Shown: positions 14,797 through 25,265, counted from the first letter of the stretch. The stretch: DNA of 64,000 nt from Dyella sp. A6 (GCF_036320485.1 NZ_CP132911.1:806001-870000), one strand, 5' to 3'. The notes: a model not told the origin generated them from the letters alone. A program made the numbers and translations.

Positions 14797-16860
14797 TTAC
14801 CAGATCTTCACGCGCTGATCCGGCTTCAGGTACAACTTCTGCCCCGGCTTCACGTCGAACGCCTTGTACCACGGGTCGAGGTTGCGCACGGTGAGGGCAC
14901 GGAACTGCGCGGGCGCGTGCACGTCGGTGGCCAGTCGCTGGCGCAGCGCGGCGTCGCGGATCTTCGAGCGCCATGCCTGGCCGAAGGCGAGGAAGAAGCG
15001 CTGGTCGCCGGTCAGGCCGTCGATCACCGGCGCGGGCTTGCCGTGCAGCGACTTGTGATAGGCGACGTAGGCGATGGTCAGGCCGGAGATGTCGGCGATG
15101 TCCTCGCCCAGGGTCTGCTCACCGTTGACGTACAGGCCGGGCAGCGCCTGGTACTGGCTGAACTGCTTGGCCAGCTGCTGGGTGGCGGCCTTGAAGTGCG
15201 CCAGGTCGGTCGGCGTCCACCAGTTTTCCAGCTTGCCCTGCGCGTTGAACTCGGAGCCGGTGTTGTCGAAGCTGTGGCTGATCTCGTGGCCGATGATCGC
15301 GCCGATCGCGCCGTAGTTCGCCGCCGGGTCGGCCTTCGGGTCGAAGAACGGCGCCTGCAGGATCGCGGCCGGGAAGTTCAGCGCGTTCTGCAGCGGCAGG
15401 TTCACTGCGTTCACGGTCTGCGGGGTCATCCACCATTCGCCGCGGTCGACCGGCTCGTGCAGCTTGGCTTTCTGGTACTCGTATTCGAACTTGAGCGCGC
15501 GCTGGTGGTTGCCGATCGGGTCGTTGGGCTTGATTTCAAGCGAGGCGTAGTTGCGCCATGTTCCGGGATAACCGACACCGACCTTGAGCGTCTCCAGCTT
15601 CTCCTCGGCCTTGGCGCGGGTGGCGGGAGTCATCCAGGTCAGCGTGCCCATGCGTTCCTTGAAGGCGGCGATCAGGTTCTGCACCAGCTGCTGCACCGCG
15701 ACCTTGGACGAAGCGGGGAAGTACTTCTTCACGTAGAGCTGGCCCACCGCATCGCCGAGGTCGGTGTTGGTGGCGGCCACCGCACGCTTCCAGCGCGGCT
15801 GCTGCTCGGGCGTGCCCTGCAGGGTCTTGCCGTAGAAATCGAAGTTGAGGTTGGCGAAGGCGTCGGGCAGCAGCGGCGCGCTGGCGTTGATGGTGTGGAA
15901 GACCAGCAGGTCCTTCCATGCATCCAGCGGCTGGCTGGCGACCAGTGCGGACAGTCCGGTGATGGCGCTGGGCTGCCATACGTCGATCTGCTTCTGGTCG
16001 CTGAGGCCGGCGGCGGCGAAGTAGGTGGTCCAGTCGAGGCCGGGGGCCTTGCTGGAGAAGTCGGCCATGCTCCAGAGGTTGTTTGCCTTGTGCACGTTCT
16101 CGCTCTCGAGCAGGCTTTCCTGGGCCTGCGCGATCCTGGTTTCCAGCGCCACGACGGCCTGTGCCTTCGCGTCGGCGTCCTTGACGTGGGCCAGCTTCAG
16201 CAGCGCGGCGACGTAGGTCTTGTACTTGGCGAGGGCGGCGACCATGTGCGGGTCGCTGGACAGGTAGTAGGCGCGGCTGGGCATGCCCAGGCCACCCTGC
16301 AGCAGGTAGGCGATGTGGTGCGACGGGTCTTCCAGACCCTGCGTCACGAACAGGCCGAACAGGTGCTGGGTGTGGAAGTGGGTGGCGTTGATCGGGTCGA
16401 CGTCGGCGCGCAGGCGGCTGCCGAGCACGCGGGCCAGCTGTTCCTTCGAATGAATGTCCTCGATCGCCGAGAGCTCGTGCTTGATCGGCTTCAGGCCCAG
16501 CTTGTCGATATTCGCCTGGTCCATGTAGGCGGCGTAGTAGTCGGCGATCTTGCGCTCGTTGGTGCCGGGCGCGGCATGGTCGCCTCGGGCACTGCGGATC
16601 AGGTCGGCGGTGTGTTTCTCGGTCTTGTTGTAGATGGTGAGGAAGGTGCCGATGCTGGAGCGGTCGGCCGGGATGGTCGCGGTCTTCAACCAGTCGCCGT
16701 TGGCATAGTCGAAGAAATTGTCGCCCGGCTTCACTGCATGGTCGATACCGGCCAGGTCGATGCCGATATCGCCCTGGGCTGCGGGCGAGGCGGCCCATGC
16801 CGAGGTGCCGAAGAGGGTGGCGGCAATGGCCGCGGCAAGAATCCAGCGTGTGCGTTGCAT
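14797..16860 (-). CDS. Secreted M13-family zinc metallopeptidase (PepO/neprilysin-like)
   Basis: Neprilysin-like endopeptidase of 687 residues that cleaves oligopeptides. An N-terminal signal peptide (MQRTRWILAAAIAATLFGTSAWA) sends it to the periplasm. The M13 N-terminal domain starts at DHAVKPGDNFFDYANGDWL; the zinc site is HEISH at 525-529 with Glu526 as catalytic base, and the third ligand is Glu586 in GEDIAD. The C terminus ends in VKIW, matching the family's short conserved tail. The ATG at 16860 is preceded by GAGG at good spacing. It appears to be transcribed alone, with its own terminator. Confidence 0.93.
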   Translation of the reverse strand: MQRTRWILAAAIAATLFGTSAWAASPAAQGDIGIDLAGIDHAVKPGDNFFDYANGDWLKTATIPADRSSIGTFLTIYNKTEKHTADLIRSARGDHAAPGTNERKIADYYAAYMDQANIDKLGLKPIKHELSAIEDIHSKEQLARVLGSRLRADVDPINATHFHTQHLFGLFVTQGLEDPSHHIAYLLQGGLGMPSRAYYLSSDPHMVAALAKYKTYVAALLKLAHVKDADAKAQAVVALETRIAQAQESLLESENVHKANNLWSMADFSSKAPGLDWTTYFAAAGLSDQKQIDVWQPSAITGLSALVASQPLDAWKDLLVFHTINASAPLLPDAFANLNFDFYGKTLQGTPEQQPRWKRAVAATNTDLGDAVGQLYVKKYFPASSKVAVQQLVQNLIAAFKERMGTLTWMTPATRAKAEEKLETLKVGVGYPGTWRNYASLEIKPNDPIGNHQRALKFEYEYQKAKLHEPVDRGEWWMTPQTVNAVNLPLQNALNFPAAILQAPFFDPKADPAANYGAIGAIIGHEISHSFDNTGSEFNAQGKLENWWTPTDLAHFKAATQQLAKQFSQYQALPGLYVNGEQTLGEDIADISGLTIAYVAYHKSLHGKPAPVIDGLTGDQRFFLAFGQAWRSKIRDAALRQRLATDVHAPAQFRALTVRNLDPWYKAFDVKPGQKLYLKPDQRVKIW

Positions 16861-16982
16861 GTGGTTACCTCGCGAAACGGGAGAGGCCCGCACGGCGGTG
16901 CGGGCGTAAGGAAAATGGCGTCCAGCATGCCACCAGTGGGCATGCCAGGCACGTCGCGGCGCGGAATGCGCGGGTATCGCAG

Positions 16983-19900
16983 CTATTTCTCATAGCGGTA
17001 ATTGAGGCTGGCGCGGCTGAAGTCGGTGGCGTTCTGTGCCTCGAGGTTCCAGCGATGGCTGAGGCGGAAACGCATGGTGATGACCTGGCCGGGTTCGAAC
17101 AGGCCCACGCCGTAGCTCAGGTAAAGACGCGGCGACAGGTATTTGCCTACCGTGAAGGCGGCACCGCCGCCCAGTGCTTCGTTGCTGGACACGCCCATGT
17201 CCAGGCCGGTTCTGGCGCCGACGCTCTTGGCCAGCAGGTCGCCGGTGGCCGAGCCCAGCGCCTGCGCAGCGGCGCCCACCATGTTGCCTTCGCCGCCCTT
17301 CACCTGCGACAGCGGCTTGCCGGTGACCAGGTAGGACAGCGCATCGGACTGCTCCATCACCGGGTTGGAGAATACGGTGAGCACCGGGCGCTTGGCGGTG
17401 CCGCTGACCAGCAGCCCGACTTCCTGGCCTTCGTCGACCGTGCTGTTGGGATTGAGCTTGCGCACGGCCTTGATGCTGAGTCCGGGGTTGTCGATCGGGG
17501 TGCTGGCGAACAGCAGTCGTCCGAGTTCGATGTGCAGGTTCTGGCCATAGGCCTTGTAGGTGCCGTTGACCGTGATCTGGCCTTGCCCGGTGGTGGCGTG
17601 GCCGGGGCGGTCGTTGACGGTCAGCAGGCCGCCCAGGCGACCGTTCAGGCCGAAGCCCACCAGGTGCGTGCTGGGGCCGAGGTCCACTTTCACCGCGGCG
17701 GTGACGGGGATCGGCGCTGCGGCCGCAGCTTGCTTCTGGCCGACGATCACCACGTCGGGCGAGGCCTGACTGGCACCGCCGCCGGGCAGCTTTTCCACGT
17801 TCACGTCGGCGCTGTCGATGTTCACGCTGCCGCCGACATGGATGCCGGTGGTGTCCTGCTTCACCACTAGATCGGGCGACACCACGACCTTGGCTGCCGG
17901 GATGTCCGCGGCCATGAACTGCCGGCCCTTGATGGTGACGCTGGTGGGGGCGGTGGCGCCCATACCGGCGGTGCCGGCGACACTCAGGGTGCCCTTGCCG
18001 GACTGGATGCTGCCGTCGATCAGGAACTGCTTCGCGTCGGTGGTGCTGACCGATACATGACCCTTGCTCAGGCTGAGTCCGGCATCGGGAATTTCGGCGG
18101 CGAAGCCGTCCAGCGTGGCCTGGCCGGCGAGCGCCGGCTGCTTCAGGCTGCCGCCCAGCTGGAAGCTGCCGTCGAGGCGACCCTTCACGTTGGCGACTTC
18201 ATCGGTCAGCAGTTCGATGAAGCCCAGCTGGTTGAGATGAAAGGCCACTTGTCCGGCCAGTGCCTGCTGCGATCCGCTGATGCTGGCATGCGCATCCAGG
18301 CTGCCGTTGGCGTCCAGTTTCGCGTGTGCCTCGACCTGCTGCACCGAAGGGGTCAGCGTGGCATCGAGGGACAGGTTGTCGTAGGTCAGCAAAGGCTCGG
18401 CAGGGTGTTCGGTGTAGGTAATGCTGCCGTGCGTCGAGCTGATGCGGGCATGGCCGCTGAGCTTGCCGCCGGGCGTGCGCTGCAGCTGGCCATTGCCGTC
18501 CAGGCTGCCGTCCGCACGCACCGGCATGCCGCCGTTGCCGGTGGCATCCACCAGCATGGACAGTGGCAGGGCGTGCAGCAGGTAGCTGGCATCGAGGGCG
18601 CCTGCCTTGTCCTGCCGTGCAGTGACGCAGACCCTGGGATCGCCCGCGCTCAGGCAGAGCCGGGACAGGCTGGCCGCGCCGTCATTCCAGGCCAGTTTCA
18701 CGGGCTGCTGCAGGCGCCAGTCGGGCATGCCCTGTGGCGTCAGGGTCAGCGTGGACAGGGTGCCGTGCCAGGCCTGGCCGTGCAGGCCGCCGTGCAGGGC
18801 AAGCCGGACCGAAAGCGGTTTGCCCTGCGCATCGAGACGCAGCCGGTGGTCGGCCTGGCTGCCTTCGGCCAGCAGGTCGATACGGCCGAAGGCGAGGCTG
18901 CCGGCCAGCACCTTGCTGGCATCCAGCTGCAGCTTGCCGGCTGGGTGGCTGATGTCGGGCAGGCCGACGATCAGCCGCAGTTTCTGCAGGCTCTGGTCCT
19001 GCCAGGCCAGCGACTGTCCGTCGGCATGGCCATTGATGCTGAGCGCGGGCCACAGGCCCTGTATGCGGAAGTCGCCATCGAACGAGCCGCGGGCCGCCGG
19101 CAGCCAGTCGCCCAGCGAAGCGACGGCAAGCTTGAGATCGACATCGTTGCGCTTGCCGGGACGGGCGTCGATCCGCACACGGCTGCGGCCGACGCGCAGG
19201 GCGAGCTTGCCGTCGATGACTTTCGTGGGCGACAGATGCAGGTGGCCGCTGCCGTCGACCTTGCGTTGGCGCAGGCGGCCGTCGAGTTTCTGCAGGTCGA
19301 GGCTGGCTTCGAGCCCCTGCGTGGTCAGTGCGCCGTGGGTGTCCAGCGCCAGATTCAGCGCACCGTTCCAGCCGGCCAGCAGCTGGCCGGGATCGAACTG
19401 CTTTGCCTGTGCCTTGAGGTTCCATGCCAGTGCGGGCTGCAACGTCACCGTGCCGTTGGCATCGAGGCCGCCCTGTGGCTGCTGCAGCTTCAGCGTGTTC
19501 AGCGTGATCTGTTCAAGCGTGCCGTCCAGATCGAGCGCCAGCCGGGCCAGTCGTCCGGGCGGGCCGACCGCGATGTCGCCGGCGACATGGTATTGCCCGG
19601 TGTCGCCACGCACGGTGAGCTGGCCGTGACTGGCCAGCGCCTGGCCGACCAGGTCGGCGGGCAGCTGCAGCTTGTTCCAGGCGAGCGCCAGCTCGCCTCG
19701 CATCGGCGTTGTATCGAGCTGCACTTGGCCGTTCGCGTCGAGCGTGCCCGGAACCTGCGGGGAGGCGAGCTGCAGCTGTTTCAGGTACAGCGTCTTGTAA
19801 GCGCTGTCGAAGCGCGCGACCAGTGGTTGCAGCGCCACGCGGTACCGGTTCAGGTCGAGCGTGCCGGTCAGCGTGCCACCGAGCTTGTCGCCGTGACCGT

Positions 19901-20723
19901 CGAGATGTGCGGCCAGCCGGGTGAGTGAGCTGGCCCCGAGCAGGGGCTTGGGGTCGAACGAAGGCAGCGCCAGTTTCGCGGTCCACGGCAAGGAGCCCGA
20001 CTGGGTGAGGGCGAGGTCGAGTGTCGCCACGGTGGGGCGGGTCAGCTTGATGCTGGCATGCGCGGTCGAGCCGTCGCTGCTGGCCGACAGGGTGCCGGCA
20101 TAGTCGGTGTCGCCCGCGCGCCAGGCAAAGCCGGCCTTGCCCTGGCCCATGTAGCGGCGGCCGACGGCGAGCTGTCCGGCCAGCTCGGCATGACCGGCAG
20201 GGGCCTGCAGTGCCAGCTGCTTCACTGCGATGCCGGCATGGGTCCAGCGTGCGGCAAGTTCGAACCGGTTGGCGACCAACAGCGGCTGTCCGGCACGGAT
20301 GATCCTGAGGCGGGTGACGCGCACGCGATCGAGCAGCAGCGCGATCGGTGGTTCCAGCGAAAAGGGGCTGCTGCTGGTGCTCTGTCCGCTCGCCGCTGGC
20401 AGATCCACGTCGACGCCATCCGCGTCGAGGTCGAGCACATGCAGGCGCTTGCGCAGCAGCGGCCAGAAGCTCAGCTCGAGATGGGCATGGGCAAGCTTCA
20501 CCCGCGTGCCCTGGCCGTTGTCGTAGGCCAGGCCGGTCAGGTCGAGCGGCCCGAGGAGGCAGCCCCGTGCACTCTGCACCGAGAGTGCCCCGTGCATCGC
20601 GCCTTCGGCCCGGGCCAGCGCGAAGCGCAGCCCGGCGCCGGTATCGAGCAGCCACCACAGCAGCACGGCCACCGCCAGCAACAGGCCGGCAAAGACCACG
20701 CCGATGAGCTTGAGCCACTTCAT
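16983..20723 (-). CDS. tamB: Translocation and assembly module subunit TamB
   Basis: Large inner-membrane-anchored periplasmic protein, 1246 residues, working with TamA; TamB-like proteins bridge the periplasm and are linked to outer-membrane protein assembly and phospholipid transport. An N-terminal membrane anchor is visible (IGVVFAGLLLAVAVLLWWLL, about 7-26). The body is repetitive beta-strand sequence rich in LDLDG, GHARI and ANGQVQLD-like pieces. The C-terminal TamB (DUF490) domain is marked by GLLVSGTAKRPVLTVFSNP, ALSYLVTGKPLSQ and the ending SRASLNYRYEK. The gene starts 43 nt after the tamA stop, as expected for the tamAB operon. Confidence 0.92.
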   Translation of the reverse strand: MKWLKLIGVVFAGLLLAVAVLLWWLLDTGAGLRFALARAEGAMHGALSVQSARGCLLGPLDLTGLAYDNGQGTRVKLAHAHLELSFWPLLRKRLHVLDLDADGVDVDLPAASGQSTSSSPFSLEPPIALLLDRVRVTRLRIIRAGQPLLVANRFELAARWTHAGIAVKQLALQAPAGHAELAGQLAVGRRYMGQGKAGFAWRAGDTDYAGTLSASSDGSTAHASIKLTRPTVATLDLALTQSGSLPWTAKLALPSFDPKPLLGASSLTRLAAHLDGHGDKLGGTLTGTLDLNRYRVALQPLVARFDSAYKTLYLKQLQLASPQVPGTLDANGQVQLDTTPMRGELALAWNKLQLPADLVGQALASHGQLTVRGDTGQYHVAGDIAVGPPGRLARLALDLDGTLEQITLNTLKLQQPQGGLDANGTVTLQPALAWNLKAQAKQFDPGQLLAGWNGALNLALDTHGALTTQGLEASLDLQKLDGRLRQRKVDGSGHLHLSPTKVIDGKLALRVGRSRVRIDARPGKRNDVDLKLAVASLGDWLPAARGSFDGDFRIQGLWPALSINGHADGQSLAWQDQSLQKLRLIVGLPDISHPAGKLQLDASKVLAGSLAFGRIDLLAEGSQADHRLRLDAQGKPLSVRLALHGGLHGQAWHGTLSTLTLTPQGMPDWRLQQPVKLAWNDGAASLSRLCLSAGDPRVCVTARQDKAGALDASYLLHALPLSMLVDATGNGGMPVRADGSLDGNGQLQRTPGGKLSGHARISSTHGSITYTEHPAEPLLTYDNLSLDATLTPSVQQVEAHAKLDANGSLDAHASISGSQQALAGQVAFHLNQLGFIELLTDEVANVKGRLDGSFQLGGSLKQPALAGQATLDGFAAEIPDAGLSLSKGHVSVSTTDAKQFLIDGSIQSGKGTLSVAGTAGMGATAPTSVTIKGRQFMAADIPAAKVVVSPDLVVKQDTTGIHVGGSVNIDSADVNVEKLPGGGASQASPDVVIVGQKQAAAAAPIPVTAAVKVDLGPSTHLVGFGLNGRLGGLLTVNDRPGHATTGQGQITVNGTYKAYGQNLHIELGRLLFASTPIDNPGLSIKAVRKLNPNSTVDEGQEVGLLVSGTAKRPVLTVFSNPVMEQSDALSYLVTGKPLSQVKGGEGNMVGAAAQALGSATGDLLAKSVGARTGLDMGVSSNEALGGGAAFTVGKYLSPRLYLSYGVGLFEPGQVITMRFRLSHRWNLEAQNATDFSRASLNYRYEK

Positions 20724-20766
20724 GCGGTCGCTCCCGCAGGACGGGGCGGAGTTGTCGTCGCCACGA

Positions 20767-22545
20767 TCATAGGTCCGGCCCGATCACGATGTGCAGTTCC
20801 ATGCCGTGGTGGGTCCGGTCGTGTACGGGAAAGCCGAAGTCGACGCGGATCAGGCCCACCGGCGAGCGCCAGCGCACGCCCAGGCCGGCACCGATCCGCG
20901 GGCTGTAGCGGGTGCCGCTGAACGCGTTGCCGGCATCGACGAAGGCGGCCATGCCCCAGGCGTGGGTGAAATAGTGTTCCACCGTGGCGCTGCTCACCAG
21001 CAGGTTGCGTCCGCCGATCACCCGGCCGTAGCTGTTTTCCGGGCCGATCGACTGGAAGGCGTAGCCGCGCACCGAACGGTCGCCGCCGGCGAAAAAGCGC
21101 AGCTGCGGCGGCAGCGCGGAAAAGTTGCCGGTCCAGGTGGTGCCGACGCTGCCGCGCAGAATCAGCCGGTCGCGCCGGGTGAAGCCGCGGATCCACTTGG
21201 CATTGGCCTGGAGCTGGCTGAAGCGGGTGGTCGAAAGCAGGCTGCCGGCAGTACTGCGGGCGTACAGTTCCAGCGACCAGCCGCGACGCACGAAGTCGGG
21301 GTTGTCCGCATGCTTGCGGGTCAGCGAAGCCTCGCCGAACACCAGCTCGCTGCGGCCGTGTTCCACCCCCGGCGCGGTGTCCGCCAGGTTGCCGCCCTGG
21401 CCCACGGTGAAAGTGCCAATCAGCGCATGCACGCCCACCGTGCGCACCCAGCCATGCCACAGCCGGCTGTCGTTGCCGACCAGTTCGAGCGTGCGCGATT
21501 TCGAGGTGTCGGTGTTGGCGTCGCGGAAGTTGGCACCGAAGTTCAGGCTGCGCTGGTCCGGCCCCGGCATCGGAATGGAGTACAGCGTGGACAGGGTCTT
21601 CAGCCGCTGCGCCAGCACCAGCTCGTTCTTCCACTTGTGGCCGCGGTTGTTGACCCAGCGGCGTTCGATGCCGCCGCGCATGCCGAAGCCGGTATCGGTG
21701 CCGATGAACGGGCCGCCGGTATAGATGGTGCGCTTGGCCGGCACCAGCTGCACGGTGATGTCGACGCTGCCGTGGCTGGCCTTGTCCACGTCGGGCAGCA
21801 CGTTGACCACCGAGAAGTAGTCGGCACCGGTGAGCGCCTGCTGCAGCCCCAGCAGCTGGCTCTGATCGAAATAGTCGCCGCGCTTGAACGGCACGTAGCG
21901 TTGCAGGAAGCCGGGCCGGAACTGGGAGCCCTCGAACTTCACCTGGCCGTAGCGATAGCGCGTGCCCGCATCCCATGCCAGCCTGATCGCCGCGGTGTGC
22001 GCCGGCGGGTTCACTTCGACCCGGTGGACCTTCATCTTCGCGTCGAGGAAGCCCTCCGCCGTGAGTGCGCTGCTCAGTGCGTCGCGGTCGGCATCGTAGG
22101 TGGCGTCGTCCAGCCGGTGGCCGCGCAGGCGCTCGATCCTGCGGGCAGCGGCGCGGATCGACGGAATGGCCAGCGCGTCGCGGTCGAGCTTGATGTCGAC
22201 CGTATTCACCTTGACCGGTTCGCCGGGCTTGACGTGCAGGGTGACCTGCCAGTCGTTGCCGTCCCGACGCAGCTGGCCGGTGACCGTGGCGTCGTAATAA
22301 CCGTATGGCTGCAGTGCGGTGCGTGCCTCGTCGCTGGCGCGCTCGTAGAGGCGCCGGATCTGCGCGTCGCTGACCTCGCGCGAGGCGTATTGCGACAGGC
22401 TGACGCCGGCCGTCACGGCAGCCTTGAGCGGGTCGTCCACGCCATCCACGGTCAGTTTCACGCCCGCATGGGCGAATGCCGGAAGCAGCAGGAGCAGGGC
22501 GAGGCTCCAGCGGGCGGGCCCCGGGCGTCGGGAACAGCGGCGCAT
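20767..22545 (-). CDS. tamA: Outer membrane translocation and assembly module subunit TamA
   Basis: Outer-membrane Omp85-family protein of 592 residues. A signal peptide is visible (SLALLLLLPAFAHA), then three POTRA-like domains (about 27-265; for example DPLKAAVTAGVSLSQYASREV and GEPVKVNTVDIKLDRDAL), then a 16-strand beta-barrel domain. Barrel marks include VRGYAFQSIGPENSYG, the VRGY/F motif of loop 6, and the last strand ending IVIGPDL. With TamB downstream it forms the TAM complex. It may be cotranscribed with the glucan synthase gene 104 bp upstream. Confidence 0.93.
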   Translation of the reverse strand: MRRCSRRPGPARWSLALLLLLPAFAHAGVKLTVDGVDDPLKAAVTAGVSLSQYASREVSDAQIRRLYERASDEARTALQPYGYYDATVTGQLRRDGNDWQVTLHVKPGEPVKVNTVDIKLDRDALAIPSIRAAARRIERLRGHRLDDATYDADRDALSSALTAEGFLDAKMKVHRVEVNPPAHTAAIRLAWDAGTRYRYGQVKFEGSQFRPGFLQRYVPFKRGDYFDQSQLLGLQQALTGADYFSVVNVLPDVDKASHGSVDITVQLVPAKRTIYTGGPFIGTDTGFGMRGGIERRWVNNRGHKWKNELVLAQRLKTLSTLYSIPMPGPDQRSLNFGANFRDANTDTSKSRTLELVGNDSRLWHGWVRTVGVHALIGTFTVGQGGNLADTAPGVEHGRSELVFGEASLTRKHADNPDFVRRGWSLELYARSTAGSLLSTTRFSQLQANAKWIRGFTRRDRLILRGSVGTTWTGNFSALPPQLRFFAGGDRSVRGYAFQSIGPENSYGRVIGGRNLLVSSATVEHYFTHAWGMAAFVDAGNAFSGTRYSPRIGAGLGVRWRSPVGLIRVDFGFPVHDRTHHGMELHIVIGPDL

Positions 22546-22649
22546 GCGCGGGGTTCCATCCTCTTTGAATCTTTCGGCCTAGCTTAGCGCAGTGTCCGTT
22601 GGCGACTGATGAATGCCCCGCGGCAAGCCTTGCCTGAAACGGATTGTGC

Positions 22650-25265
22650 TCAGCCCGCCTTGTCGCCGGAGCGATGCGCGATCCAGGCACCGACCAGGGC
22701 CGACACGTAGGGGATCGACTGCGCGGCCAGGATGAAGATCCACAACATGCCTTCGATGTAGTGCGTGCCGTAGCTGCGGGCCATACCGATGATGCACAGC
22801 GCCAGCGCGATCGCCATCAGGCCCTCCTCGCGTACTGGCGCGAAAGCGGCGAAGTTGCTGCCGCCCATGCGCCGGCTCTTGGCGGTCACCACGAACGAGG
22901 TCTTCTCGCGGGTGAGGCCGTGCAGGATGCCGCGTGCGATCGCGTGCGACAGGCCCATGCTGGCCAGTGACGCCATCAGGGTGTCGTACCAGCTGCACGG
23001 GACGCGCGCGCGGTACAGCACGATGCCGAAGATCGCCTTGGCGAAGAAGAAGCCGATCACCGGGATCAGGAACAGCTGCATCGGCAGGCTGAACACGCTG
23101 GGGAAGGCCACCATGCCGGCGGTCCAGAAGATCGCCATCAGGGTGAAGATCAGGTGCAGCGCATCGGCGAACCAGCTGAACCAGCCGGTCAGGAAGTGGA
23201 AGCGCTGGCCGCTGCTGAGCGGACCCTTCCGGGTCATCCAGTCCCAGCGACCCTTGAGGATCTGCATCGCACCGAACGCCCAGCGGTAGCGCTGGCTCTT
23301 GTATGCCTTGAAGTCGGCCGGGGTCAGGCCCTTGCCCATCAGCTCGTCGACGTAGACCAGCTCGTAGCCGGCATGCATCAGGCGCAGGCCCAGCTCGGCG
23401 TCCTCGCAGATGGTCCATTCCGACCAACCACCGGTGCCCTCCAGCGCCGAGCGCCGCACCATCGTCATGGTGCCGTGCTGGATGATCGCGTTGCGCTCGT
23501 TGCGGTGGTGCATGCCGATGCGGAAGAAGCCGTCGTATTCCCACGCGGTCATGCGGCGGAAGCGGTTGTGCTCGAAGTCGCGGTGCGCCTGCGGGCACTG
23601 CACCACCGCCACCTTGGGGTCGTGGAAGTGGCCGGTGAGGGTGGCCAGCCAGTCGTGGCGCACCACGTAGTCGGCGTCGATCACCGCCACCACGTCGGCG
23701 CGCGGGTCGGTTTCCTTCAGGCCGAAGTTCAGCGCGCCGGCCTTGTAGCCGGGCCAGGGTTCCAGGTGGAAGAAGCGGAAGCGCTTGCCGAGCTTCTCGC
23801 AGTAGGCCTGCACCGGTTGCCAGGTCGCCGGGTCCTTGGTGTTGTTGTCGATCACCAGCACTTCGTAGTTGGCGTAGTCCAGCTCGGCCAGCGAGTCGAG
23901 CGTGACGATGACCATTTCCGGCGGTTCGTTGTAGCAGGCCAGGTGGATCGACACGAACGGCTGCTTGTCGGGGCTGTCCGGGCGCAGCATGCCGGCGTGG
24001 CGGACCCATTCGCGCCGCCACAGCACCTCGGTGAACTCGAAGCCGTTGATCAGCAGGATGGCGAGGATCGCGACCTGGGCCGGGAACAGCAGCGCCAGCA
24101 TGGTCCAGTCGATCCAGTCCAGGTAGAAGTTGAACGGCAGCGTGGCCGACCACACGATCAGGCCGCAGGCCAGCTGGATCAGCGCACAGAAGAAGAACCG
24201 GCCGGTCAGCTTGAAGCGCACGTAGCGGCGCGCGAACCAGATCATCGGCAGCAGCGCCAGCAGGCTGGCGGCCAGCGCCTTCCACGGCCAGCCGGTGTCT
24301 TCGGTGACCGGGCCGGTGAACGGGAACTTCAGCTGGCGATCGGCGTTGAACATGCCCCAGTAGGCCTCGGTATGGCTGCCGAGCTGTTCTTTCCAGGGCT
24401 GGTCGAACGCTTCCATCACGTAGTAGTCGACGTGGTCGCGTTTGGCCACGTTGAACCATTCGCGCAGGAAGATCGCCTCGTTCGACACCGACGGCTTGGC
24501 GTACTCATGGCGGTCGCCATTCGAGGGCCAGCCGATCTCGCCCACCACGATCGGTTTGCCGGGGAACATCTGCCGCAGCTTCTGGTAGCTGCCCAGCGCC
24601 GAGGCGATGGCCGGGTAGTGGTCCAGCCCCTTACCGCTACCGGTGAGCGGGATGCCGTTCCAGTACGGGAACAGGTGCACCGTGATGAAGTCCACGTGCT
24701 GCGCCAGCTCGGGATACTTTTCCCAGATGTAGTCCGGCTCGGCGATCGACACCGGCTGGCGGATCGCTGCGCGTACGCGGTCGACGTAGGCCATCAGCTT
24801 GGCCGGCGGCAGGTCGTTGCGGAACAGCACCTCGTTGCCGACGATCACCCGGTCGATGGTTTTCGGGTAGCGCCGCGCCATCGCGATCAGCGCCTCGATC
24901 TCCTTCTCGTTGTTCTCCAGCCGCGTGTCGATCCACGCGCCGGCCATCACGTGCAGGCCTTCCTTGTGGGCCAGCCGCACCACCTGCGGGTTCTGCAGCA
25001 TGGAATAGATACGGATGTGGTCGGTGTAGCGGTGCAGCAGCTTCAGGTCGCTGTCGATCTGGGCGCTGCTGGGGAAGTCGCCGGCCAACGGACTCTGGTA
25101 GCGCCGGAAGAACGACACCGCAAAGCCGCTGATCGGTCCGTGCCAGTTTTCGGGACCGTGCGGCAGGTTGCCCCACCACCACAGGCCGATGTTCATCGAA
25201 GCCACGACCAGGGCCAGCAGGATGGCGGTGAACAGCGATGGCTTGCGGATGGGTTTTGCGCTCAA
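22650..25265 (-). CDS. GH17-GT2 beta-glucan synthase (NdvB-like)
   Basis: Inner-membrane processive glycosyltransferase probably making periplasmic beta-1,3-type glucan, as described for Pseudomonas and Bradyrhizobium NdvB. After a first membrane helix comes a periplasmic glycoside-hydrolase-17-like domain (about 50-300) with both expected glutamates, in VGNEVLF and VVGEIGWPS. Next are two membrane helices and a cytoplasmic family-2 glycosyltransferase with VIDADYV (DxD), TICEDAELG (catalytic Asp) and QRYRW (Q..RW), then further membrane helices. No ATG precedes the first helix; I place the start at TTG 25265 behind GGGG, with TTG 25325 as alternative. The glucan type is inferred from domain content. 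Confidence 0.85.
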   Translation of the reverse strand: MSAKPIRKPSLFTAILLALVVASMNIGLWWWGNLPHGPENWHGPISGFAVSFFRRYQSPLAGDFPSSAQIDSDLKLLHRYTDHIRIYSMLQNPQVVRLAHKEGLHVMAGAWIDTRLENNEKEIEALIAMARRYPKTIDRVIVGNEVLFRNDLPPAKLMAYVDRVRAAIRQPVSIAEPDYIWEKYPELAQHVDFITVHLFPYWNGIPLTGSGKGLDHYPAIASALGSYQKLRQMFPGKPIVVGEIGWPSNGDRHEYAKPSVSNEAIFLREWFNVAKRDHVDYYVMEAFDQPWKEQLGSHTEAYWGMFNADRQLKFPFTGPVTEDTGWPWKALAASLLALLPMIWFARRYVRFKLTGRFFFCALIQLACGLIVWSATLPFNFYLDWIDWTMLALLFPAQVAILAILLINGFEFTEVLWRREWVRHAGMLRPDSPDKQPFVSIHLACYNEPPEMVIVTLDSLAELDYANYEVLVIDNNTKDPATWQPVQAYCEKLGKRFRFFHLEPWPGYKAGALNFGLKETDPRADVVAVIDADYVVRHDWLATLTGHFHDPKVAVVQCPQAHRDFEHNRFRRMTAWEYDGFFRIGMHHRNERNAIIQHGTMTMVRRSALEGTGGWSEWTICEDAELGLRLMHAGYELVYVDELMGKGLTPADFKAYKSQRYRWAFGAMQILKGRWDWMTRKGPLSSGQRFHFLTGWFSWFADALHLIFTLMAIFWTAGMVAFPSVFSLPMQLFLIPVIGFFFAKAIFGIVLYRARVPCSWYDTLMASLASMGLSHAIARGILHGLTREKTSFVVTAKSRRMGGSNFAAFAPVREEGLMAIALALCIIGMARSYGTHYIEGMLWIFILAAQSIPYVSALVGAWIAHRSGDKAG

